In this document: positions 1-10,698 of the stretch, one piece after another
How the letters are laid out: each line of letters begins with the position of its first letter
Numbering within the stretch: the first letter of the stretch is position 1
Assembly: GCF_008124715.1 (NCBI RefSeq)
Contig: NZ_VNHO01000006.1
Location: forward strand, 1-64,000
Direction: 5' to 3'
Origin: Thermosediminibacter litoriperuensis
GTDB lineage: Bacteria; Bacillota; Thermosediminibacteria; Thermosediminibacterales; Thermosediminibacteraceae
DNA length: 64,000 bases
Program-made: the position numbers and the translations under genes
Notes under the pieces: model-generated
Databases searched by the model: none
Seen by the model: only the letters and a program-made list of their open reading frames with translations
What the model was told of the DNA's origin: nothing

Positions 1-325
<325 letters not shown>

Positions 326-337
326 GAAAAAAAAGGC

Positions 338-1777
338 CTATTCCTTCAAAAGACCCTGATAATAAGCTTTAACCCCGGATAATATGGCTGTAGCCGCCTT
401 TTCCCTGAATTCGCGCTCCGAAAGTAGCCTCTCTTCCTCGGGGTTGCTCAAGCAAGCTACGTTTACCACGGTGCAGGGGCTGTTGGTCTCCCTCAGGATA
501 TAAAGGTCGGCTTCCTTCACGCCGTGGTCCGCCAGGTTCAGAGCGGATATCAGCTCCCTATGGACGCAGAGCGAAAGCCTCCTGCCGTTTTCGTCCCCGG
601 GAAAATAAAATATCTCCGTCCCTCCCATGCTTTCGTCGCTGTAAAAGTTCTGGTGGATGCTCACGGTGATGTCGGCCCTGCTCTCGTTGATTATCTTCAC
701 CCTTTCGGGGAGACTTTTGTATTCGTTTTTGTCCCTGGTCATGACCACCCTCGCCCCTTCCTGAACAAGCATTGCCTCTAGGGCTCGAGCTATTTCCAGG
801 TTCACGTAGCCCTCTGAGAGCCCCATAGGTCCGCAGTGGTTGGCTTCTCCTCCCCGGCCGGGGTCGACGGCCACCACCTTGCCGGCAAGGGGTTTTGCTA
901 CGGTAGGTTTTTCTACCTCTGACAGCTCCACGCCCGTGAAGTAGAACTTCAGTATCTCGTCAAGGGGGAATCCCAGTAAGGCCATTCCCCTGGCGCCGTA
1001 CTGGCACATCCCCAATCCGTGGCCGGCTCCCATCACCTCAAAGGTAATACTGGAGACTTTCCAGCTGCAACGGGTGGAAGGCAGATCCAGCAGTTTTTTC
1101 ACGTCGGCGCCGTCGAACACCATATCGCCTATCCTCACCCTTTTGACCCTGCCGGAAGGGGTACTCTGGACTTTATCCACCAGGCCGGGCACTTCCCTTT
1201 TATCGAAGTAATTTTCGTCTAAATTGATACCCAGCCGCTTTTTAAGCTGTCTTATGGAGAAGGTCCTGGTAACCCGCCAGTAGGGGGAGTCCTTGCAGTA
1301 ATTGCATTCCACCCGCCTGAGGTAGCTTACCCTGTTGCCCCATACGTTTTCGGAATCCTCGGTGTACCCGCCGCACGCGCGGTGGTATACCGCCTCTATG
1401 GGGTTGTCGTTATAGGTGAGTATTATCCCGGAAGTATCCTCCACCGCCTTTTTAATCTTTTGCATGTACTCCTCGAATCTGGCCCCCCAGAGCTTCCTGC
1501 GGTCATCTTCGTCGAGAAATCCCTGGCAGTGCAGGGGGTCGCTGCACAGGTCGTAATCCGGATATCTGCGGCATCCGGTACCGTCAAAAGCCCTCATCCT
1601 CCGCACGGCTATGGTCCTGGCGCATACAGCCTGGGCCTTGAGAGCTTCCGGAGGAAACTCCGCCGGCATGGCGTAGGATACGGCGCCCGCCACGTATTCT
1701 TCCATTTCGAGCACCAGATCCCTTTTTTTCTCCACGTCAAATATCCTAACTTTAAGTCCATCGCATCCATCTGTCAT
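338..1777 (-). CDS. SpoIID/LytB domain fused to an N-acetylmuramoyl-L-alanine amidase domain, both with altered active sites
   Basis: Residues 8-285 match the SpoIID/LytB fold (EEYVAGAV, EALKAQAVCART, the YHRACGG and CNYC cysteine/histidine cluster, GAGHGLGMCQYGARGMA). Residues 299-477 match Amidase_3 (VVAVDPGRGG, SIHQNFYS, CLSNPEEE). In B. subtilis SpoIID, a glutamate before Met-Pro is the lytic-transglycosylase residue; here position 36 is Ala (YAMPAEF). In the amidase half, the first zinc-binding His of DPGHGG is Arg308 and the catalytic Glu before the C-terminal SN motif is Asn439; Glu322 and His375 remain. There is no signal peptide, and the ATG at 1777 follows a GGTGATGAT ribosome binding site 17 bases after yabG. 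I infer a non-enzymatic, possibly scaffolding or spore-coat role; loss of activity is not proven. SpoIID and amidases normally occur as separate secreted proteins. Confidence 0.8.
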   Translation of the reverse strand: MTDGCDGLKVRIFDVEKKRDLVLEMEEYVAGAVSYAMPAEFPPEALKAQAVCARTIAVRRMRAFDGTGCRRYPDYDLCSDPLHCQGFLDEDDRRKLWGARFEEYMQKIKKAVEDTSGIILTYNDNPIEAVYHRACGGYTEDSENVWGNRVSYLRRVECNYCKDSPYWRVTRTFSIRQLKKRLGINLDENYFDKREVPGLVDKVQSTPSGRVKRVRIGDMVFDGADVKKLLDLPSTRCSWKVSSITFEVMGAGHGLGMCQYGARGMALLGFPLDEILKFYFTGVELSEVEKPTVAKPLAGKVVAVDPGRGGEANHCGPMGLSEGYVNLEIARALEAMLVQEGARVVMTRDKNEYKSLPERVKIINESRADITVSIHQNFYSDESMGGTEIFYFPGDENGRRLSLCVHRELISALNLADHGVKEADLYILRETNSPCTVVNVACLSNPEEERLLSEREFREKAATAILSGVKAYYQGLLKE

Positions 1778-1794
1778 ATCATCACCATCCCGGA

Positions 1795-2652
1795 TTAATC
1801 GTAGGGAGAGCGCGGCAGCCCCTCCCGCAGCTTGCCCCGGGTTCCAATACCGCCTATACCCTTTATACCGGTTATAGTGGCCTCTATCACATCTCTGGCA
1901 GAAACTACTTTATCGAACGGTGTAAAGGCCACTTTTTCTATTACAAATACCGGGTCCAGAGCGTGAATGAAAACCCGGTGGGGTGAACTGGCGAAATTTG
2001 CGCCGGCTTTTATTAGAGCCTCATAGTGGGACTGGCAGGCGCCGGCGAATATAACCAGGTCATCCAGGGAGGGCTCGTATTTTCTGACTTCCCTGACCGC
2101 TTCTATGAAAAACTTGGAATTTCTGTAGGCGTCCACGTTGTTGAAGTCCCTACGGTTTTTTAAAAGGCCGTCGTGTCCGGTTATCACCAGGATATCGGGA
2201 TTGTACTCCATGACGAGCTGCCTTATCTTCCTGGGCTGATCCTTCTCGGCCAGCTTCACACCGTGGGCCTCGATCCCCAGCTGCCTGTAAGTGGTCAGAC
2301 ATAGCTCCAGGTACTCTTCATCGCCGTCTACATGGAGGACCCTTCCGGGAATATAAAAAAAGCCGTTTTCCTCGGAATTTCCCCGCTTCATCCTGTTTAT
2401 CTCCACTTCCCTGCGGTAAAAAATCCTCTCCATACACTCGTTGTATTTTCTTATATATTCCTTTTTGTACTCGCGTATTTCCGAAGCAGAAGGAAGTACC
2501 AGGTCATCCAGCGGGGCATCGGCAATTACTCTCACGTTTATGCCTCTCAGCAATGCGATACCTTCGTTATCCCTTATCTCCATCACCTTGAAATATATAT
2601 CCTTGCCGTAAGATATCCGGGCCACCACATCTCCGACTTTTACCCTGGCCAT
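1795..2652 (-). CDS. yabG: Sporulation-specific peptidase YabG
   Basis: YabG is a cysteine-type protease made in the mother cell that trims spore coat proteins so that they can be cross-linked. The 285-residue product is close to the usual length and shows the family features: an N-terminal MARVKVGDVVARISYGKD segment, a central LVITGHDG motif, and a conserved FAGACQSHYEALIKAGANFASSP-type region (read in shorter pieces) that contains the candidate catalytic Cys and His. I placed the start at the ATG at 2652 because it follows GAGGAGAGG at the right distance; an open frame continues upstream without a ribosome binding site. The gene lies near ksgA/rsmA as in B. subtilis and precedes the SpoIID-like fusion, probably in one transcript. 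Confidence 0.93.
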   Translation of the reverse strand: MARVKVGDVVARISYGKDIYFKVMEIRDNEGIALLRGINVRVIADAPLDDLVLPSASEIREYKKEYIRKYNECMERIFYRREVEINRMKRGNSEENGFFYIPGRVLHVDGDEEYLELCLTTYRQLGIEAHGVKLAEKDQPRKIRQLVMEYNPDILVITGHDGLLKNRRDFNNVDAYRNSKFFIEAVREVRKYEPSLDDLVIFAGACQSHYEALIKAGANFASSPHRVFIHALDPVFVIEKVAFTPFDKVVSARDVIEATITGIKGIGGIGTRGKLREGLPRSPYD

Positions 2653-2753
2653 TTGGCACCTCTCCTCACTCAAGCCGCATGAAATCTTTAAGTGTTTAAT
2701 ACATAATATGTTAGCAGAAATGGGTGTGTTAACAACATAAAGGGGTGAAAAAA

Positions 2754-3572
2754 TTGAACATGGCTGTAGTTCCCGCAAAGAACGAGCAGGGCAGGATAGG
2801 CAAGGTACTGAATCTCCTCAGCGAAACCGCTGTGGACCGGATAGTCGTGGTACTGAACGGCAGCAGGGATGGAACGCTGAAAGAGATCCGGACCCAAAAA
2901 CTCTCGAAGGTAGATGTCCTGAGATTCAGGGAACCGCTGGGGTACGACATCCCCAGGGCCGTAGGAGTTTTTTACGCCCTGAAACAGGGAGCTGAATGCG
3001 TAATTTTCGTCGACGGCGACATGACCGGCAACCTGCTGCCGGCGGTGAACAGGCTCGTCGACGCCGTTGTCAGCGAAAAAGTAGACCTGGCCATGACAGA
3101 GTGCCAGTCAGATATGATCTCGGACAATAAGCTGGCCAGAGAGCTCTATTTATTCCGTAAGCTCTTTAATGAACACCTGGGGATATACCAGAGGGTGGGG
3201 GTCGCAATCCCCTCCCACGGACCCTGTGCGGTTTCCAGAAGGCTCATGATAAGCGCAGACATACGGGATTTTGCCGTTCCCCCCGTTATCCTGGCCTTTG
3301 CGGTAAAACATCATTTGTGCGTGGAAGCCCCCGTCGCGATGCACAGCAGAGAACTGGGTTCAAAAATGCGGGGGTTTTCACACGCAAAAAAAATCGCCGA
3401 GACCATCATCGGCGACATTATCGAGGCTCTGGCTTTTTTCGAAGGCAAGCCCCGGAAGCGTATTTTCCTTCAGAAAGAATATCAGGGCTATAATCCCCGG
3501 CGGCGCTTCGACCTGCTGGAAAGATTCATAGCCCTTTACGGCAGAAATCCTGATCGCAGCCCTTCTACTTAG
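2754..3572 (+). CDS. Family 2-like glycosyltransferase
   Basis: The protein has a GT-A type nucleotide-sugar binding fold: MAVVPAKNEQGRIGKVLNLL at the N-terminus, VVLNGSRDGTLK, and the metal-binding VDGDM near residue 95. It has no clear membrane segment, so it is probably cytosolic. Donor and acceptor are unknown; the best parallel is with dolichyl-phosphate or glucosyl-3-phosphoglycerate-like transferases, but I cannot choose. The TTG at 2754 is preferred over the GTG at 2745, because AAAGGGGTGA (which includes that GTG) sits at ribosome-binding distance, as it does for ssb in this window. The gene is divergent from yabG and overlaps the end of the convergent ykuK-like gene by 8 bases. Confidence 0.75.
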   Translation: MNMAVVPAKNEQGRIGKVLNLLSETAVDRIVVVLNGSRDGTLKEIRTQKLSKVDVLRFREPLGYDIPRAVGVFYALKQGAECVIFVDGDMTGNLLPAVNRLVDAVVSEKVDLAMTECQSDMISDNKLARELYLFRKLFNEHLGIYQRVGVAIPSHGPCAVSRRLMISADIRDFAVPPVILAFAVKHHLCVEAPVAMHSRELGSKMRGFSHAKKIAETIIGDIIEALAFFEGKPRKRIFLQKEYQGYNPRRRFDLLERFIALYGRNPDRSPST

Positions 3573-4035
3573 TGTATTTATCCGCAACCTTGGTGGCGCC
3601 GAAGGCCTGAGGCTTTATTTTCACCTTGTAACCGCTGCTCATGACCCACCCCACCACCTCGCGGATCAGTTCCTTCGTATCTCCTTTCTGACCTATATCC
3701 ACGTGGATTTCCACGTCCATGTTGCGGTAGCTGGTCTTTGACAGTTCCTCCTTCAGCAAATTCACCGCTTCCAGGGAGAGGGACGTCTCGGTATATACCT
3801 TATGCCGCAGGCTCTTCACCTGGGACATAAACTTCCGCCGGTAATAATACCGGGCGCCCTTCCCCACCCGGTGTACTATAATAGCCGTCACGAAGCATAC
3901 GTTGTCCCGGGCCTGAGAATCAGTGCCGATAATGAGCTTGTAAGGGGCATTAGGCTCCTCTTCCATAAAGGCAATGATGTCCTTTACTACTTCAGTAATG
4001 GGAATCCTTCCTTTTGTAGGGCTGATAAAGTACAT
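3565..4035 (-). CDS. YkuK-family RNase H-like protein (DUF458)
   Basis: The 156-residue product starts MYFISPTKGRIPITEVV and continues with YKLIIGTDSQ, the ribonuclease H-like core beta strand carrying an acidic residue, then a long YYYRRKFM segment and a C-terminal VHVDIG-type strand (EIHVDIGQKG). This is the pattern of the B. subtilis YkuK family, whose members are annotated as RNase H-like but whose function is unknown. I chose the ATG at 4035 because family members begin just before the N/SPTKG motif; an upstream extension to 4095 would read through a tandem repeat. The ribosome binding site (GGACGGG) is weak. It is transcribed toward, and overlaps, the glycosyltransferase gene. Confidence 0.8.
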   Translation of the reverse strand: MYFISPTKGRIPITEVVKDIIAFMEEEPNAPYKLIIGTDSQARDNVCFVTAIIVHRVGKGARYYYRRKFMSQVKSLRHKVYTETSLSLEAVNLLKEELSKTSYRNMDVEIHVDIGQKGDTKELIREVVGWVMSSGYKVKIKPQAFGATKVADKYTK

Positions 4036-4059
4036 CTCAATCCCGTCCTTAACTCTATA

Positions 4060-4087
4060 TATATGTACAAAAGTATATGTACAAAAG
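4060..4087. repeat. Perfect tandem 14-base repeat upstream of the ykuK-like gene
   Basis: TATATGTACAAAAG occurs twice back to back (4060-4073 and 4074-4087). It lies 25 bases upstream of the ykuK-like start and 56 bases downstream of the stop of rsmA. On the minus strand each copy reads CTTTTGTACATATA, containing the palindrome TGTACA and a -10-like TACATA. It could be an operator or overlapping promoter elements; it could equally be a chance duplication. Confidence 0.7.
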
Positions 4088-4142
4088 CCCCCCACCTTAT
4101 ATATTATATGCTGCCTGAAGCCCCTCGCTGTACACAGTCAGA

Positions 4143-4985
4143 TCAGTCTTCCAGGTTTTTTGATATTTCCCGCGCTAAAGCTGCAAACTCCTGGATGGTC
4201 AGCGTTTCAGCCCGGCGGGTGCCGTCGATTCCCGCCCTCCCGAGGGCTTCTTCCACATCACCGGGGGAGAGCCCCAGCCGGCTAATGAGAGAGTTCCGGA
4301 CGGTCTTTCGCCTTTCGCCGAAGGCAGCCTCCACAACCCTGAAAAACAGCCTTTCGTCTTTAAGGGGTACCACGGGGCCGTCCTTCAGCACCAGCCTTAC
4401 CACCGCCGAATCCACCTTCGGGGGCGGCAGGAAGGCCGACCTTCCCACATGGCATATCAGGTCCACGCCGGCGTAAAGCTGCGCAGCTATGGAGAGTATG
4501 CCGTAGTCCTTACTGCCCGGCGCCGCTGCCAACCGCTGAGCCACTTCCTTCTGTACCATAATAACCGCCATTTTGATCAAATGGCGGTTATTTATTATTT
4601 TCATTATGACCGGACTGGTTATATAATAGGGGAGATTGGCCACGACCTTGAACTCACCCTCGAAGTACTCCCGCCTCAGCTGATCCATATCTAATTTTAG
4701 CACATCTTCCCGCAATAAACAAATATTTTTATAACTTTTTGTCAATTTTTCGAGCACCGGGATAAGATTCGGATCTTTTTCCACGGCTACCACTTTTTTC
4801 GCCCGCCGGCAAAGTTCAAGGGTAAGCACCCCGAGGCCCGGCCCTATCTCCAGGACTTCGTCGCTCTCCTGCAGCCGGGCGGCTTCCAGCATCTTATTTA
4901 AAGGAGCCTCGTCCACAAGGAAGTGCTGGCCCAGGCGTTTGCTGGGCCTTATGCCGAACTCCCTCATTATAGCCCTGGTGTTCAA
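4143..4985 (-). CDS. rsmA: 16S rRNA (adenine1518-N6/adenine1519-N6)-dimethyltransferase RsmA (KsgA)
   Basis: RsmA transfers four methyl groups from S-adenosylmethionine to two adjacent adenines near the 3' end of 16S rRNA during small-subunit assembly. The 280-residue product has the family N-terminus (RPSKRLGQHFLVDE), the SAM-binding VLEIGPGLGVLTLEL, the VEKDPN acidic loop, and the catalytic NLPY motif (VVANLPYYITSP). The C-terminal domain ends at the usual place. The start is the TTG at 4985, which overlaps the stop of the upstream radical SAM gene by 4 bases (GGGG is 7 bases upstream), so translation is probably coupled. The order tatD-x-rsmA-yabG matches B. subtilis except that rnmV is missing. 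Confidence 0.96.
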   Translation of the reverse strand: MNTRAIMREFGIRPSKRLGQHFLVDEAPLNKMLEAARLQESDEVLEIGPGLGVLTLELCRRAKKVVAVEKDPNLIPVLEKLTKSYKNICLLREDVLKLDMDQLRREYFEGEFKVVANLPYYITSPVIMKIINNRHLIKMAVIMVQKEVAQRLAAAPGSKDYGILSIAAQLYAGVDLICHVGRSAFLPPPKVDSAVVRLVLKDGPVVPLKDERLFFRVVEAAFGERRKTVRNSLISRLGLSPGDVEEALGRAGIDGTRRAETLTIQEFAALAREISKNLED

Positions 4986-5593
4986 TTCTTTTCCCCGTCC
5001 TCATCCTCGTAATGCCTCACCCTGAAATCCACACCGAGTTCTTCGGCTATCCTCCGGCATTTTTCCACATCGATCCCCGGCACGTCCACCACCGTCAGTA
5101 TCACCCTGGGGACGTAGTTCTTGCATTTCCTGGCAAATTCCAGCACGGAGTAATAGGCATCCTCTCCGTAATCCGAATTGCACAGTTCCTGGTACTTTTC
5201 GGCGTTTTCCGCATTGAGACTTATGGAAACCACATCGACTAGCCCCTTGAACTGCGGGGTAATATCCTCGCCGTATATTAGGTTGCCCAGGCCGTTAGTA
5301 TTTATCCTTACCGGCACGTTTGGATAATTTCTTTTGAGGTAACGGGCCACGTCGATGACCACCTGCAGCCGCATGAGCGGTTCTCCGTAACCGCAGAATA
5401 CCACTTCCCTGTACCCGCTCGGGTCCCCTATAGCTTCGATAATCTCCTTCGTTGTAGGTTCCTTCTCCAGCCACAGGTTGTACCCTTCGATCGCGTCGCC
5501 AAACTGCCTTATGCAGAAGGAGCACCTGTTGGGGCACCGGTTGGTGATGTTAAGGTACAGGGAATCTCCTATCGGATAAGCTATCATATCCAT
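4982..5593 (-). CDS. TatD-associated radical SAM protein
   Basis: A short (about 203-residue) radical SAM enzyme. Near the N-terminus is NITNRCPNRCSFC, giving the CxxxCxxC cluster ligands for the 4Fe-4S centre, followed by a GYGEP motif (VVFCGYGEPLMRL) for SAM binding and INTNGLG. It matches a family that is found next to TatD nucleases; its substrate is unknown. No SPASM or other C-terminal cluster domain is present. Several ATGs are possible (5605, 5593, 5587); I favour 5593, just after GGACGGTGTA. It sits between tatD and rsmA, where B. subtilis has yabE and rnmV, and its end overlaps rsmA. Confidence 0.85.
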   Translation of the reverse strand: MDMIAYPIGDSLYLNITNRCPNRCSFCIRQFGDAIEGYNLWLEKEPTTKEIIEAIGDPSGYREVVFCGYGEPLMRLQVVIDVARYLKRNYPNVPVRINTNGLGNLIYGEDITPQFKGLVDVVSISLNAENAEKYQELCNSDYGEDAYYSVLEFARKCKNYVPRVILTVVDVPGIDVEKCRRIAEELGVDFRVRHYEDEDGEKN

Positions 5594-5709
5594 TACACCG
5601 TCCATTAAGTATGATTTTGATGCAACGCTGTTATTTTAACACAAACGCGTGAAATTGAAAATACGCCGGGGTAGTTTCTCCCCTGCAAAGGAGATTATAC
5701 CGTTAGAAA

Positions 5710-6474
5710 TTATTTAAAATCAATATTGAAAAGGCTTACCGCATTACGGTGCGTGATTTCTACCACTTCTTCCACCGGGACCCCCCAAATTTCGGCCAGG
5801 GCTGCGGCTATATACGGCAACCGGGTGGGATCGTTCCTCCTGCCCCGGAAGGGTTCCGGCGAGAGGTAGGGGCAGTCGGTCTCCAGCAGAATCCTGTCGC
5901 GGGGAAGGCCGGCCGCCACCTCTCTCGTCCTCGCGGCGTTTTTGAAGGTCAGGATACCGCCGAAAGAGAAATAAAACCCGAGCGCCAGGAGCTCCGCCGC
6001 CGTTTCCGGGCTACCGGAATAACAGTGCATGAGACCCTTTCGCACAGCCGATTTTTTCAAAATTTCCAGGGTGTCGCCATGGGCCTCCCGGCTGTGTACA
6101 ACCACCGGGAGGCCCAGTTCCCGGGCCAGGGAAAGCTGTTCCTCGAAAACCTTTTTCTGCACATCCCTGGGCGAAAAATTGTAATGGTAATCCAGGCCGA
6201 TTTCCCCGACGGCTACCACCTTCGGGTCCCGGGCCATCTCCCGCAGGGCCTCCAGGTAACCGGCGGGAACCCCGGAAGCTTCGTGAGGGTGAATGCCCAC
6301 ACAGGCGTATACGAATTCGTATTCCCGGGCGAGCCGCAGGGATAAGCGGCTGCTCTCCAGGTCCGAGCCGGAATTTATGACCGTAATGCCCCGGCTCTTT
6401 ATTTCTTCCAGCAGTTGGTCCCTGTCACCGTCAAAAGCCTCATCGTCCAGGTGGGCGTGAACGTCGACCAGCAT
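5710..6474 (-). CDS. tatD: TatD-family metal-dependent hydrolase (DNase)
   Basis: TatD proteins are TIM-barrel metal-dependent phosphoesterases with 3'-5' exonuclease activity on DNA or RNA. The 254-residue product has every landmark: the metal-binding VHAHLDDEAF at residue 5, VGEIGLDYH (the Glu ligand), VVVHSREA, and the C-terminal LLETDCPYLSPEPFRG. The ATG at 6474 follows AAGGGGTGATATA. It starts 11 bases after the metG stop, so it is likely co-transcribed with metG under the Met T-box, as in B. subtilis (metS-yabD). Confidence 0.95.
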   Translation of the reverse strand: MLVDVHAHLDDEAFDGDRDQLLEEIKSRGITVINSGSDLESSRLSLRLAREYEFVYACVGIHPHEASGVPAGYLEALREMARDPKVVAVGEIGLDYHYNFSPRDVQKKVFEEQLSLARELGLPVVVHSREAHGDTLEILKKSAVRKGLMHCYSGSPETAAELLALGFYFSFGGILTFKNAARTREVAAGLPRDRILLETDCPYLSPEPFRGRRNDPTRLPYIAAALAEIWGVPVEEVVEITHRNAVSLFNIDFK

Positions 6475-6485
6475 TATATCACCCC

Positions 6486-8728
<2,243 letters not shown>

Positions 8729-8734
8729 CATTAT

Positions 8735-8763
8735 ATAATAGCACGGCCGGAATATATTGTCAA
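8735..8763 (-). promoter_or_regulatory. Sigma-A-type promoter for the metG T-box transcript
   Basis: On the minus strand: -35 TTGACA (8758-8763), spacer of exactly 17 bases, -10 TATTAT (8735-8740). It overlaps the end of the herA-like gene (stop at 8766) and lies just upstream of the T-box leader, with a predicted start near 8728. Confidence 0.9.
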
Positions 8764-8765
8764 GT

Positions 8766-10598
8766 TCAGGAGTGGTACATGGCCCCGAAGGGGGTGTCAG
8801 TCTTTTTAAGCCTGCCGCTCTTCACCAGGTTATCCAGGCTTTCCTTCAGGGTCTTTACCTCCAGTTTTACGTCCGGCGCACCGGTATTTAGGGCCTGGAT
8901 CACTTTCAACAGGTTTGTCTCGTATACGGGAAGATGCGGCTCCAGAAGTCCGAAAAGCTTTTCTTCGGCACTCACCCTGTAACGCTTTATCTCGTCAAAG
9001 GGGTTCAGGGTGTGCGGGCTTCTGGTATACGGGTACCTCACCCTTATCGCCACAGTCCTACCGAAAAGCGGCGAGGAAACAAAGGCGTCGCCGGACGGCA
9101 GGTAGGGAAGCCGCCGCGCCTCTTCGGCGCCTATATCGGTCTCTTCTGTGATGGTGGCGATGTCGTGGCCCCTCACCGTCCTGAAGATTATTTTCGTGTT
9201 TAGCTGGGCGGTCACCGTCTCGTCCAGCAGCGTCGGCCTCTGGGTGGCCAGCACAAGAAAAACTCCGTATTTCCTGCCCTCCTGCGCAATCTCTGTTATC
9301 ACGCCCTTGCTGGCGGCATCCCTTCCCTTGGGGGCGAAATTGTGGGCCTCATCGGTGGCTATTACAAAGGGCGGGAAGTAATCGGCCGTGCTCTGTCCCC
9401 TGAGCTCGCCGTCCTTGTAATCGCGCCTCGCCCTGTAGAGGTTGGAAAGGAGGTACGTGGAGAACACCTGCAGCAGCCATATGGGACCCTGAATAACCGC
9501 CAGCTTGCCCGACAGCAGGGCCTCTTTCACCGGCTTTATGTCGTAATTGAATATGCCCGAAGCGTGGAGCCGCCTTAGCCTCCAGGCTATGCCCTGCACC
9601 GACACCAGCGGTATGTTGGGGTATTCCTCTATGAGCTCCTTCATTTTTTTATATCTTTCCCTCTCCGCCGGCTCCATATCCTGCTGCAGCATCTTATCTA
9701 TCCTGATCCGCCCTAGTTCCAGCGCCTCGGCCAGCAGTTCCAGGCGTGAGGAAAAGCTCACGTAGGTGTCGCCTCTGCGGTGCAGGATCTCCACAGCGCT
9801 GCTCATGGCCTCGGTCAGCGGCTTCACGGCAGACAGAAGATCCAGAAGGTCCCTTTTCCCTAGGGCCAGGAATTCCACGCCGATATCTTCGCCGATCTGA
9901 AATTTTCTGAAGGCCCCGGTAAAATCGGGCGCACCCTCCAGTCCCTCCTCTATGTCAGAAAAATCCATCTCGTAATGGGGGTCCAGTATTATCGAGGGGA
10001 TTTCCTTCACCATGAGCTCTTCCATTATGACCCGGAGTCCGTAGGATTTACCCGAACCGGACCCGCCGAAAATGCCGATGTGCGGGTATTGCTGGAAGGA
10101 CTTCAGATCCAGCAGGAAGGGCACGTTCCTGGTCCTGTACCTCTCCCCTCTGGAGTAGACGTAAAAAAGGCCTTTCAGACTTTCGTCCATGGAAGCAGCC
10201 GTTTCCTCGGTGTTTTTTATCTCCCCCAGGGCAAGTCCACCTTCCCTGTCGGACCTGACCAGAAAATCCCTGACCTCCGAAAAATCCGGGAGATGTGCTT
10301 TCGCCCCGGTAGTCACCGGGAAGCTGGCCTCGGTCATCAGCTTTACCCTGGCTATATTGATCTCGTCCTCGCTGATGGAGTATCCCAGGCGCTCCAGGGA
10401 CTCCAGCACCCGGGCGTCGATAAAATCGTGGTTTATGGAAAGGGGTATGAAGCGGTTGTAAGAATTCGCCTCCACCACCTCGCCTATGAGCGGACCCTGG
10501 TAGGGGTCGTCTATCACCAGTATCTCGTTTATCCGAAACTTTCTCTCCTTCGCAGCCACAAAAATCTCCTGAGGAGTAGTGAGACCCACCACCTGCAT
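8766..10598 (-). CDS. herA: HerA-like ATP-driven DNA translocase/helicase
   Basis: HerA is a hexameric FtsK/HerA-family motor that works with the nuclease NurA at DNA double-strand ends. The 610-residue protein has an N-terminal HAS-barrel-like region (residues 1-100), then the ATPase: Walker A GGSGSGKS at about residues 178-185, Walker B FVIATDEAHNFAP, and a VLATQRPTLLDETV sensor region with a nearby arginine-rich stretch. I start at the ATG at 10598 (AAGGAG upstream) and not at the longer frame. nurA lies 100 bases upstream on the same strand, as in archaea and some thermophilic bacteria. Bacterial HerA-like ATPases also occur in defence systems, but the NurA partner supports DNA-end processing. 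Confidence 0.88.
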   Translation of the reverse strand: MQVVGLTTPQEIFVAAKERKFRINEILVIDDPYQGPLIGEVVEANSYNRFIPLSINHDFIDARVLESLERLGYSISEDEINIARVKLMTEASFPVTTGAKAHLPDFSEVRDFLVRSDREGGLALGEIKNTEETAASMDESLKGLFYVYSRGERYRTRNVPFLLDLKSFQQYPHIGIFGGSGSGKSYGLRVIMEELMVKEIPSIILDPHYEMDFSDIEEGLEGAPDFTGAFRKFQIGEDIGVEFLALGKRDLLDLLSAVKPLTEAMSSAVEILHRRGDTYVSFSSRLELLAEALELGRIRIDKMLQQDMEPAERERYKKMKELIEEYPNIPLVSVQGIAWRLRRLHASGIFNYDIKPVKEALLSGKLAVIQGPIWLLQVFSTYLLSNLYRARRDYKDGELRGQSTADYFPPFVIATDEAHNFAPKGRDAASKGVITEIAQEGRKYGVFLVLATQRPTLLDETVTAQLNTKIIFRTVRGHDIATITEETDIGAEEARRLPYLPSGDAFVSSPLFGRTVAIRVRYPYTRSPHTLNPFDEIKRYRVSAEEKLFGLLEPHLPVYETNLLKVIQALNTGAPDVKLEVKTLKESLDNLVKSGRLKKTDTPFGAMYHS

Positions 10599-10698
10599 TT
10601 CGGCTTCTCCTTTCACTATAGTTTCAAAAGCGGGCCGGGAACGACGGGGCCGCCCCGGCGCAAAAGGCAAGCAGGCCTTGTCGTTTGAAGCCCGATAC

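Noticed and set aside
1382-1798. 138-residue open frame on the plus strand opposite the SpoIID-like gene
   Set aside because: No recognisable protein features or ribosome binding site; it is a shadow of the well-supported minus-strand gene.
9975-10688. 237-residue plus-strand open frame opposite herA
   Set aside because: Translation has no known motif; herA on the other strand is well supported.
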